From: Penelope pileata
Taxonomy: Eukaryota; Chordata; Aves; Galliformes; Cracidae
DNA length: 64,000 nt
NCBI GenBank assembly: GCA_013396635.1
Contig: WBMW01004108.1
Location: forward strand, 945,694-1,009,693
Direction: 5' to 3'
Shown here: positions 12,590 to 22,545 of the stretch, piece by piece
Layout: every line of letters starts with the position of its first letter
Position numbering within the stretch: the first letter of the stretch is position 1
The notes under the pieces: generated by a model
Told to the model about the DNA's origin: nothing
The model's input: the letters and a program-made list of their open reading frames with translations, nothing else
Databases searched by the model: none
Translations under genes and position numbers: made by a program

Positions 12590-14502
12590 GTAAGAAGAAG
12601 TTGTTATAGCTCACAGAAACGATCTTTTTAGGGGAAACTCACTATTTGGTTACTGCACCAGAAAAACTGAGGCAGAAAATGTAGCCTAGAAGTTTTAGAC
12701 TGACAGGCTTTGGACATGTATGGAGCTGAAGAGACTTTATAAAGTCTGTTTCTCCCACAGCATATTTTTGCTGTATTTTGAAACATCGAGTCCTTTTACA
12801 GTAGCTTGACTGGGGTCTCTCTCTATCTCTAACCACTTTCAAAAAGTGACCTATGATTTTTCTTTTCGTATTGTGGAGTAACTTCCCCTTCTCCTCTTCT
12901 AAAAACTGTTTTGGAAAATAAACTGCACAGGACTTAGATTGTGAGATAAGAGACTGCTCAGATCTGCAGTTCAGGTTTAGTAATTCTTCCACCTTCTTGA
13001 AGACAAACGATATGGTCACATACACCCTGCACCTGATTTTTGTTAAGTCACAGCAACTCAGTGAATGGCCTTTACTTAACCAAATTTTACCAGAGTGAGG
13101 GCACAGATCACCTATTGGTTGTGTTAGAGTTGCTGAGAAGGGCAAGGTGGCAAGGCAGACATCACGCCTACCAGCAAGCCCTGCTCTGGCTTTGGGATTT
13201 CAGCGGTCACCAACCATGCAGAGCCTTGACTCCAGGTGTAGGTGAAGAAGAGCCTGTTCTGCTGTGCCATAAAGTGAGTAAATTCATTTTCTTTGCAGAT
13301 GAAAAGTGAAGAAGTCAGAACAGATCTATCGTTGCAGTCTGCATGGTAGGAAATTTGCAGAAACAATTTCTGTGCGGCGTTAAACGTGGATAAATTCCAT
13401 TTCCTTCTGCTCATCTCTGACTGCATCCCTTGACACAGGCTCCAGGAGGACAAGCTGATGTGAGATAGCCTTTGAATTGGGGAGGCACGATCTTGTCTCA
13501 CTTCTGACTTGATCCAGCTCAACCACCCTGCTGATCTCTTCTAAACATGAAAGCACATCCTCAGGGGTTGCAAACCCAGGCCAGTGCAGAGGCATATGAA
13601 CCAGATTAATCTCACCAGGATATGGGTGGGGACTAGCATAGCGAAAAATTCAGTTCATTTCATACCAAACAGATCCCAAGACATGAAAGCTTGAACCTCA
13701 GATGATTTCGGAACTGAACTTCTGACCTACCAGAGAGCAAGCCAATTTGAATCAGTGAAACTGTGCGTATAAATATTTATACTTCTTTTTCAAATGCACA
13801 AACATAGCCCCCAAATAATAGAGCACACTCTAGCTAAAACCCAGACATATATTTTTATTTTAGGTTTATACTCCATGAATTATTGAGGTATAAACCATGC
13901 AATACACTACCAGGAAGCCTGAAACTATAAAGTTAAAACCAAAGCTATTCTGAGTTAATAGGATCCATTTGTTGTGCAAAAGAGGCACTGGCATATTTTT
14001 TTTCTTTGAAAGTAAGGATTAGGTAAGTGAAATTGTCAGGCGTGCATTTATGAAATGTAATCTGGCTAACCCCAGCATTCCAGCCAGCCTGGCTTTCAAT
14101 AGCTGAAGAATGCATGATAAGTTTTATTTAAATGCAGGCAGCCTTGGCTTAGTAACTCCCTCAGCACTCAGAGTCCAGCATTTCAGGACATGGAAACCCG
14201 GTCTCTATCCTCAGTAGCTTACTTTACAATTATAAATATATTTTAAAATAGAGATAGCATTGCTTCTTTTGACAGATGCTGGGCTCTCTAGTGCCATAAC
14301 ACAGCAAAAAGATGATCATTATTATCGTTTATTCATTACTGCTCTGGCTGACACAAGTGGATAAGAGTAAAATCAATCCAGAGCCTCTTCACAGAGGTCC
14401 CCAGCATATTTCCCCTAAGACTCACAAATCAACACTGCTAAGAAATTTCCACTTAACACCTCATCACCCCCCGCCCTTGCAAACGTTTATGTACATACTT
14501 AC
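12590..14502. other. Unique noncoding sequence
   Basis: No recognised gene. A minus-strand open frame of 167 codons at 12642-13145 has no recognisable domain and no convincing flanking splice pair. The stretch near 14100-14140 (CATGATAAGTTTTATTTAAA) is AT-rich and CpG-poor and could be regulatory, but nothing proves it. Confidence 0.5.
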
Positions 14503-14681
14503 CTTTATTAGCAGGGGGGAGCCCCTGGGATTCCTGGTATTGGTAAAGAAAATGTGAGCATTTGCAGGGTAAAGGGCGAGCTTGGGGGTTCTCTGGTTTG
14601 CTGTCTGGTTTGAGTTTTTAGAGGTTTCTGGTGTTTTATTCAAAGTCTTATCTCTGAGAGTCCGGCAAAGAAATCTTTTAT
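14503..14681 (-). other. Candidate 179-bp exon with strong splice signals
   Basis: Read on the minus strand, the block is preceded by CACTCCCTCTTCCTTTCCAG (pyrimidine tract plus acceptor) and followed by GTAAGTATG after AAAG, which is close to the consensus donor. One frame is open across the whole block: two bases of a split codon, then 59 codons starting KRFLCRTLRDKTLNK and ending GSPLLIK. The composition (many N, T, K) is not typical of a folded domain and I do not recognise it. The upstream edge lies about 20 bp from a CR1 copy in the opposite orientation, so the acceptor tract sits next to the CR1 junction. It may be an exon of a lineage-specific noncoding RNA. No matching exons of one gene could be chained. 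Confidence 0.35.
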
Positions 14682-14699
14682 CTGGAAAGGAAGAGGGAG

Positions 14700-14930
14700 T
14701 GTGGTCATAGGACAAGAGGGTAGATCTAGATTAGATATTAAGGTGAAATTCTTCACTATGAGGATGGTGAGGTTCTGGCACAGCTGCTCAGAGACCTGTG
14801 GGTGCCCCATCCCTGGCAGTGCCCAAGGCCATGGGTGGGGCTGTGGGAGGCATTCATGTCCATGGCAGAGGTTGGAACTGAATGGGCTTTAAGGACCCTT
14901 TCAGCCCAAACCATTCTGTGATCCTATGAG
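14700..14930 (+). mobile_element. CR1 LINE 3' fragment
   Basis: The copy runs from GGACAAGAGGGTAGATCTAG through the CR1 3' region (TGAGGTTCTGGCACAGCTGC; CCATCCCTGGCAGTGCCC) to CATTCTGTGATCCTATG, a decayed octamer tail. It is 5'-truncated and contains only the last about 230 bp of the element. Confidence 0.85.
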
Positions 14931-16609
14931 AATAATAGGATAGAGGTTGGAGCTATGCAAGAGGAAAGAATAGGAAATATTCCTCTCTCTAAACTCAGGA
15001 ACAAGTCCCACCAGCATGAGGTGCGTTGGTGTCACCTGAGGTCATCACCCCACCAAGAGGTGGCATTCCATGAGCCGCAGTCACGTCCAGCTGATGGAGG
15101 CTTTGGTTTATTTGTCTTGAAACGGGAGTCACTGTTTTTTTGTTATGGAAATCAGATTTAAATGAGCCAGGAAACCAGCTTTAAATGTTCCAAGTGTTTT
15201 CTCCAAATATTTAGAATGTCTAAATCTGTCTCTACTCTGCATAAAATTATATTTAATAATGCACTCTATAATTTAAAAAAAAAAAAGGAATAAATTTTGA
15301 CACAAGGAAAGAGGCATATTCTTTCTTAGCAGCTTTGCCTACAGGACCAGTTTTGAGCTCCTTGAACAAAAGAAATTTTCTCCAGTGTGAATGCCCTCAG
15401 GGTGAACCACAAGTTCAGAAGCATCCTTTCCTGGATGTCTGTCAGAGAGATGGGATGTTTTCCTTGACTTCCTTTATCAAAGAGTTAAAGATGCCAGAAG
15501 GTGAATGAAAGAGAAGGGTCCGAGTAACAATGGATGGAAGATGAAACTCCATCAGAAGTTTTTATCTCCTGGTATTAATACTGGCACCTCGGGATAATCA
15601 TATGAGAATCTTTTCTTTCCTCTCTGTTCTGTTCTGCTGTTTAAACTCTAAAACATGTCACCAATGCTGCTCTTGGAAATGTAGAGGTCTGCTGCATGAA
15701 ATTAAAGAAGGAAAAACATTTTCCAGGAGAGGAAGAGTTTGGAGGTTTACATGCACATCAGGGTGCCCTGCTAAGTTTAGACGCTAAATTTGGAATGAGC
15801 CAGTATGGAGTTTGTTGACTCTGGCTGGTACCTAGCTTGATCATTAGCTATAATTTCTGTTTGTCTGTGGCCAGCTGTCTCACTTAACCACCTGGCTCTT
15901 CCACAAAGACATCCATCCATCTCTTTATTTCTTTCTGTGACAGCATGTCCTGCTTTGTGGATCCATTGCCAACAAAAGAACGAAGAATAGGCCTTAACAA
16001 TTCAAGATCAACAAAGCTCTTTCTCGTACAAACCAGTCTCCAGTCTGTTTGCTACTTTGAAGACAGACAATTTAGGCATCCAAACAATGGAAAGATCAAG
16101 ATGAAGGATCAGAAAAAAGTTGTTGTTGAACTGTAGGCCACTACACAGCCCAGTGTCCAGCAATGTTCTGTTTGGTCTATTGCTATCACTGCTGTAACTG
16201 TGAGCTCATGAAATGCTGTACCCATTCACCTCACTTACAGACAAGAGCCTACTTTTAAGCTTTAGTTCTTCAGATATGGCTTCCAGGCTCAATTCATAAA
16301 AAAAGATGAACTATATATCCCAAATTTAATGGAAACACTTGGAGAGATTGTTTCATCTCAAAGAATATACTTGTTTATAAAGCCAGAAGACTTTGCACAA
16401 AGGCTTTGGAGAATTTGTCCAAGTCTATTGTTGTGGAAATTTTCAGTGGATGAACAGTTAAACTCCAGGATTTGCTTTTGCTTGGAAACGTTTTTGAAAT
16501 TCAAAGACAAATATCTGGTAAGAGTAGGCAAGCAGACGTATCAAAAAATCAAAATAACCTGATAAGTTGGAGACATAATTTGTCAAAGATAGATCTTCCC
16601 CAAATAATG
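14931..16609. other. Unique noncoding sequence
   Basis: Nothing recognised apart from a short A run near 15275. Open frames are short and overlap in several directions. Confidence 0.55.
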
Positions 16610-16669
16610 TGATAGTGGTTTCTATTTACACTAGAAAGCTGATAGTGGTTTCTATTTACACTAGAAAGC
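16610..16669. repeat. Perfect 30-bp tandem duplication
   Basis: The unit begins TGATAGTGGTTTC and ends ACACTAGAAAGC. It is present twice with no mismatch (16610-16639 and 16640-16669). Perfect identity suggests a recent duplication or an assembly artefact. Confidence 0.92.
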
Positions 16670-19600
16670 GATCTGCCGAAGGTTGCACAAGAAACAGAGC
16701 GGAATTAATAAATTGTCCCCCAGCCATCCCTCATTGGCTACATAACTATCACAGTTAGGAACACATTCAGGCTGAAGACAGTGCATGGAGAATCACTTGA
16801 ACCAGTGCAGATCAACTAGGCAGATGGTTTTCTTTTTGTTTTCCCTGATATTATCTTCTACAAAAGCAGTTTTTCTACCCATGGCAAGTGCACAGGAATG
16901 TATTTAACACTTCAGTGTTATCAGCCAGAGTTCGTGCTGGTGAGGACAAGGCAATTAACACATTGAACTATAACCAATGCAATAATTATTGCACTCAGGA
17001 ACTCTCTTCCCTTCCTTTTATTCCCCCCTACCCACATATGATCACTCTGACAGAAGCTGAGACTTCTCAGTTTGTTGTACAAAGCAAATGAAAATCCATC
17101 AATGCTTGAATGCTTCTTTCCAACTTTGGTTCTCTGAGCTCTTGTATAAGATAATGTATGTTACAGCCACACATGGATTCTCCTAATTTATACCTTTGAG
17201 TATATACACCTCCTCTCATGATAGCTATTGCACGGCTGAAAGAGGCCTCTAAATCCTCTCTGAGATCCAGCATGTATTCCTTGTTCAGCCCACAGCACAC
17301 AAATGTTTTTCTTGTACCAGCCATGAGGCATCTACACTGGCATCCTCCTTACTTCACATCCAGCTGGGGACATTGGCCATGGCCAGCACTGGAGAGATAA
17401 GCAGAGACAGACTATTTTCACTTAGGGGAAACACCCACTTTGCAATATGTAGAGATTGCATCCCAAGAGATGGTGCTGGATGTGCCCAGAACTGTTCCAG
17501 GTCATGAGTATCCTTTTACAGAACCAGCCAGATATTTTGGTCCTACTGATCCCCACATCTTCCGGTGAAGGGCTGGGAGAGCTGTTAGTACTCCATGTTC
17601 TCAATAGATGCAAGGCTCTCATTTTGGGTTGGTTGTTGGCTTGGCTGCCTGCTGAGTACCCCTCCGACTGCAGATCTATTGCCTAAAGCAGCCTTGACCA
17701 GGCTGCAAGAGAAGGAAACACCAATCAAGGGCATCATTCACTCTGGGTATGTGTTCAGCTCAAGATTTGGCTTGTAAAAGCTTCTTTTTAAGAAATAGCT
17801 CGTTTGGCTATGAGGACAAAGCAAGGACAGCTCTGCAAAGATATCTTTCAGAGTTAAATATACGTAAAATATGTGAGTGTTTGTGGCTTTATGCAGCTGG
17901 AAATCATATATTGCCTTACCAGCGCTGCCATGTGTTTTGAGTGGAGGGGAAAGGGATGCATTATAATCATTCAACCCTTTCATTATCCCTCCATTCCTCC
18001 CTCCAGCCCTTACCCTCTTCCTTCCTGACATCTTTTTATTTCTCTCTCTCTTTCAAGAGCTGGTCTGTGAGAGATCAGAAGTGAATATATAGGATATTTT
18101 ATTTCTCATCCCAGCATTCAGTCCTTGTGATTTCTCAGGATCTGCCTACCTACCCATTCGTCCTAAACCAAAATTTGACATCCAGTTTTATCTACCATTT
18201 CTTTTCCACTGATTTTTATTTCACCTCTCCCCATGAGTTTTTATGTGAATGAGTTGATTTTGGAACATTGCTGCTGTCCTTATAGATAACCCTGTATGAT
18301 TGGGTTTTGCTCTTTGACAATGAATTCATAGCATAACTGTAAAAATAACAATAACGTCAGCAAAGTAATACAGACAACAGTTACCACATTTCACTCCGAG
18401 GTTCCCAAATATGTCTGCGTAAGTGAAACCTGTCTGCAGTTAAACATGCCATGAAAACTCACAACTCCCTGGCATCCTTTGGGAACAAAGTCACTAAATC
18501 CTATAGCTCTCACCTTTAATAATATTTCTCATGCTTCAGGTGTTGCCTTTGTACAATGTTTAAACCTCAGCACTTCATGCACTTTTTAGCTTTTTCTTTT
18601 TTCCCCAGTGATCCCAAACTTTAAGACAAAGCTACGCACTGCAAATCGCTGTCCCTAATGGCAAGCTGATTGAAAATTCTCTAATTTCATTTGCAAGTAT
18701 GCAAACATTTTAGTTTTATCTGATTATTACCACTTTTAGTTACAACATGGCTTAGCATGCAGAAGTGCCATTCCATGCAATGTTTCTGGAAGGAAGTATT
18801 CATGCCCCTCTCCAAATCTTTTCCAAATTAGAAATGACCTTTCTTAATTTCTTGGGGTCGCAGTGCATGGTAAAATGCTCAAAGGTTGTGACACAGTGGG
18901 ATTTAACACTATCCCCCATGACTAGTGGCCTTTTTGTAAGTAAACATCGATCTCCTTAGGGCTTTTGGATAAAATCTCCTGAGGATCTATGGATTTTGAC
19001 TGAGTTTCACTTTGAGGCTTGGGATGTACTTTGGCTGCCAAAGGTGCCAGTTACCTGCTTCAACTCACAGTGGTTGGTAAATCATGCTTTCCACACCACA
19101 TTTGAGTGGGATTGAGGTAGGAAACCTGAGGAAGGAAGAAATAGAGAGACCACTTTCCTCTTATCCCCACGGCACTGTGATAGGTCCTTCCAGTTAAACT
19201 CAAAACACAGGGCAATGATAACTGTCTCAAAATGCATACTGGGAACGATCTCTGGCTTGCACTAACCTCAAATTGTGTGTAAGGATTTTTTTTTGAAGAC
19301 TATCAGTTGGCCCAGGATGAAACTGTGCCAGGGTACACGCTCACAACACAACAGTATAAACTCAGCCATCAGTGCTTAGGAGCATTCCCTGGCATTTTTC
19401 ACTCCCTAATGTGAACACAGGATGTATGGCCACATGGCTCCCATGTCACATTTGGGCCACCAGCTTACGTTGTTCACACCTGAACACCCCAATGGGTCTT
19501 TCATCCCAACAAGCTCCCTGCTTCCCTACAGCTGAAAGATTCATTATATCTTTTCTGCCTTGATCAGTTTGCTCCAGCCTTCAGCGTTTTCTGTAGACCA

Positions 19601-19759
19601 AGGAGCCAACCCCTCTGTTGGTGACAGCCAGCATGGCCCCAGGGATGTCAAGGAAATGATGCTGAGTTATACCCCCTGAGGGTCTGGCCCACAGTGATCA
19701 AACTTCCTCCACAGCCTTAGTTTAGTTTTCCTTTACTGGAAAGGTGTCTGAGGAATGTG
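16670..19759. other. Unique noncoding sequence
   Basis: No gene recognised. A minus-strand frame at 17067-17324 (85 codons, containing LDLREDLEASFSRAIAI) has a protein-like composition but no matching splice signals and no family I can name. The rest is CpG-poor, ordinary avian noncoding DNA. Confidence 0.5.
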
Positions 19760-20240
19760 ATGATCTCAGTCGCGTTCACGCTTCTCAAAGTGGAAGGCTC
19801 CCCGCATCATCTGATCTTTCCTCGGTGTTATAACAGCCTCATGCTGTGCTTTTCAAGATCCTGTGGGCAAACGCGCTGCCCGTGTGGCAAATTAAAGCCT
19901 CCAGACACCTGATCCTGGGGATGGAGCGGAGCCAGGGGGCTGTCAGCAGAAACAATATTGTTCAAAGGGTGGGCTTGGAGCGGTGAGGTCAGCTGGTGTG
20001 CCACAGCCATGAGTTGGCATTTAGTGGAGTGAATACTTCACTCACTCGCTCCTAGCCCTTCGTCTGCTCCGCAGATGGGAAAACACATTCCTCTGTGCAT
20101 ACCGATTTGTTCTGCTCTGTCACGCCAACATCGGCGTGGCTGCCTGAGGTTGCTGCTGAGGGATGCAGCCTCCATCTGATTCCCTGATAACCCCTGCTGC
20201 TAACGCTCTCTCGAGACTGAGGGTTACATATTCCATTTTC
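19760..20240. promoter_or_regulatory. CpG-richer patch, possible regulatory element
   Basis: By eye about twenty CpG dinucleotides fall in about 480 bp, against strong CpG depletion in most of the window. The patch includes GTCGCGTTCACG, AACGCGCTGCCCG and a short hairpin at 20121-20138. No start site, TATA box or exon could be assigned. It could be an orphan CpG island or a chance GC-rich segment. Confidence 0.3.
20121..20138. repeat. 6-bp-stem inverted repeat (CACGCC/GGCGTG)
   Basis: CACGCC, a six-base spacer and GGCGTG form a perfect short palindrome within the CpG-richer patch. It could be a dyad binding site. Confidence 0.6.
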
Positions 20241-20746
20241 TGCGTTTCTGATGTTAGAAGCCAGAAAGATTTTTTGCATCTGGTTTTAATGTGATCCTGA
20301 CATAAAGGGACTGGAATGCAAATGGCTTTGGGGGCTGTTGCTTTGAATGAATCCCGAACTCTGGTTCTGGGTCTTTGATCCCGGACCCCAGTCCTTCACT
20401 TCAGTGCTTTCCTAGGAATGGATAACATTCATTTTCTAATTCCCTGATGGTGAAGTAGCTTTGTGGTGTACAGATTGGTCTTAGGCAGACCAGCCGTGCT
20501 ACCCTTTGATCACTTTGGAAGGAAGAAGCCAGAGCCACATCTAATCTCCCATTGTTGTAATATAAAGGGTTATCTACACCAACATTCAAGTGGTTTCAGA
20601 CAAATCTTTCCTAATGGATAATCTTCTCAGTTAGATGGTCAGTCTTTAGGTAACCAAAAATTATCCACACTCCCTGCCTGAGTTACTTAAAGCAGATCCC
20701 TGACTTCATGACTATTTGCTTACAATTTCATCGTGGCTGAGGGTAT
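20241..20746. other. Unique noncoding sequence
   Basis: No gene or repeat recognised between the CpG-richer patch and the solo LTR. Two short overlapping frames have no known domain. Confidence 0.5.
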
Positions 20747-20751
20747 ACGGG

Positions 20752-21089
20752 TGTAACGGAAAAGGGTCCCAAAACTCTTATGACTACACTATTTTCTCTT
20801 CTCTTTCTTCAGCTCCTCACCAGTCTTCTCCTTCTCTGAAGCTCCTCAAGCTTCTTCTTAGTCTTCTCTTTTCTTCCTCAAGCTTCTTCCTCAATCCTCC
20901 CAAGCTGCTCCCTCAAGTTCTTTTCTTCTCTGTCTGGCCGGCCTTTTTCTAAGCCTGGGGCAACTCTGCCCCAGGTCCACCCTTTCCGGACAAAGATTCA
21001 AGTGATTCACCTGTATTCCCCAGGCCAGCCACACCCCTCCACCATGTGCTCAATCATCAGTTCATGCTGGGATCAACTGTTTCCCTACA
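20752..21089. mobile_element. Solo LTR of an endogenous retrovirus, 338 bp
   Basis: The element begins TGTAACGG and ends CCCTACA, so the ends form a TGTA/TACA inverted pair as in retroviral LTRs. It is flanked by perfect 5-bp direct repeats ACGGG (20747-20751 and 21090-21094), the target-site duplication size expected for ERVL-type elements. It carries an internal repetitive pyrimidine tract (20793-20935) built on CTCAAGCTTCTTC-like units. The reverse complement is therefore purine-rich (GAAGAAGCTTGAGG), as I recall for some avian ERVL LTRs, so the original orientation may be minus. No internal retroviral genes adjoin it, so recombination has left a solo LTR. Confidence 0.8.
20793..20935. repeat. 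Degenerate pyrimidine minisatellite inside the LTR
   Basis: Repeated words CTCAAGCTTCTTC, CTCAAGTTCTTTTC and GAAGCTCCTCAAGCTTC occur in about 140 bp of almost pure pyrimidine on the plus strand. It lies wholly within the solo LTR. Confidence 0.7.
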
Positions 21090-21094
21090 ACGGG

Positions 21095-21434
21095 TCTCTG
21101 TTCTGTTGTACAGATATAGACATCTGCAGTACCATTTGGGCTGCCGTAAGGTGACATTTGGATTAGGTTGCCACATTAGGTTGCTAAGCTGGCTGTGCTG
21201 AACACCAGATCTTTAAACTAGATTTGATGGGGGAAAGGGATGGTACCACTGGGTGACAGAGAAGAGCCAAGGAACANGACTGTCACTTTAGGACGTAGCA
21301 GAGGAAAACCTCAGATTTGTCCCAGAGGAATTTAGGAGGGCTCCTCCAGGAAAGTAATGCAGCCCATAGCCCAGCTGATGTGCCTCCACATCACCACCAA
21401 TGCATGTAGTAGGGGAAATAAGCAGGAGGAGATG
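21095..21434. other. Unique spacer with an undetermined base
   Basis: No gene recognised. One N at 21277 marks an assembly uncertainty. The spacer separates the solo LTR from the CR1 block. Confidence 0.6.
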
Positions 21435-21512
21435 GAATCACAGAATCACAGAATTGTAGGGATTGGAAGGGACCTCTAGAGATCATCAAGTCCAACCCCC
21501 CAGCCAAAGCAG
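21435..21512 (-). mobile_element. CR1 LINE 3' tail
   Basis: The sequence starts GAATCACAGAATCACAGAAT, the complement of the CR1 terminal octamers. It continues GGATTGGAAGGGACCTCTAG and AAGTCCAACCCCCCAGCC. It is a short 5'-truncated tail that abuts a CR1 endonuclease remnant lying in the opposite direction. Confidence 0.85.
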
Positions 21513-22545
21513 GTTCAAAACCATGGTGCAACTAGATAATGATGACCTAACTGCTATCACAGAAACATGATGGGATGAATCACACAACTGGAATACTACT
21601 ATGAAGGACTACAAGCTTTTTAGAAGGCATAGGAATGGCAAGAGGTGTGGGGGAGCTGCCCTCTGTGTTAAAGAGTAGACAGACTGCAAAAATTGCCTCT
21701 GGGAAACAGCCACGACCAGGTTGAGAGCCTGCAGGTTAAAATTAGGGACCGGTCAGACAAAGGACAGCTGGTGACTGGGGTCTACTACACGCCTCCTGAC
21801 CAAGGACAGCCTGTTGATGCTGTTGACAGCTGCTGAGGTCTTCATGCTTCAAATGCAAGAGGCATCACACACAGGCTCTCATTCTGATGGGGGATTTCAG
21901 CCACCCAGATATCAGCCGGGAAAACCACACAGCGAGCTGCAAGAGATCCAGGAGACTACTGGAGTGTGTTGAGAATAGCTTCCCAATCCAGGTATTGGAC
22001 AGACTCACCAGAGGTGAAGTGTTACTGGGCCTGGTGCACACAAACACAGAGCAGATCATTGAAGATGTTAAGATTGGAAGTAGTCTGGGCTGCAGCGACC
22101 ATGCCCTGGTTGAGTTCATGGTCTCAAGGAATTTTGGCCATGGCAAAGAGTGGAGTCAGGATCTTGAACTTCAGGAGATTGAACTTCTGCCAGCTTAAGG
22201 AATTATTAGATGAGATCTAATGGGAAACTGTCTTTAGGGACATAGGAATGGAATAGAGCTGGCAGCTCTGCAAGGACACCTTTCTAAGAGCACAAGAGCT
22301 CTCCATCCACCAGCACAAGAAATCAAGCAGAGGAAGCAGGAAACTGGCATGGCTGACCAAGGACCTTTAAATACATTGGTCAGAAGAGACAGGCCAAGGA
22401 GAGCATACCCCCCCTTATAAATGGGAAGGGAGAACTGCCTTCAACAGGTGTGGAGAAGCCTGAGGTACTCGATGAGTTCTTTGCCTCAGTCTTTCACTAG
22501 CAGACAGGCTTCCCATGCCTCTCACGTCCCTGAAGGTGCCATCCT
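21513..22545 (+). pseudogene. CR1 LINE ORF2 endonuclease-domain remnant
   Basis: Broken frames read DDLTAITET then WDESHNWNTTMKDYKLFRR, then LMGDFSHPDIS near 21885, then ECVENSF, and GCSDHALVEF near 22095. These match the order of the apurinic endonuclease domain of CR1 ORF2, including the GDF.xPDI and SDH motifs. Further on are SWQLCKDTFLRAQELS and, past an internal deletion, EVLDEFFASVFH before the reverse transcriptase would begin. Stops and frameshifts are frequent. The longest intact piece is 103 codons (21887-22198). No reverse transcriptase core is present. Together with the adjoining tail it may be one 5'-inverted insertion. Confidence 0.85.

Noticed and set aside
12642..13145. 167-codon minus frame
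   Set aside because: No domain, no homologous family recognised, and no suitable splice pair.
17067..17324. 85-codon minus frame with a protein-like segment LDLREDLEASFSRAIAI
   Set aside because: No convincing splice sites, no named family, and overlapping plus-strand frames of similar size.
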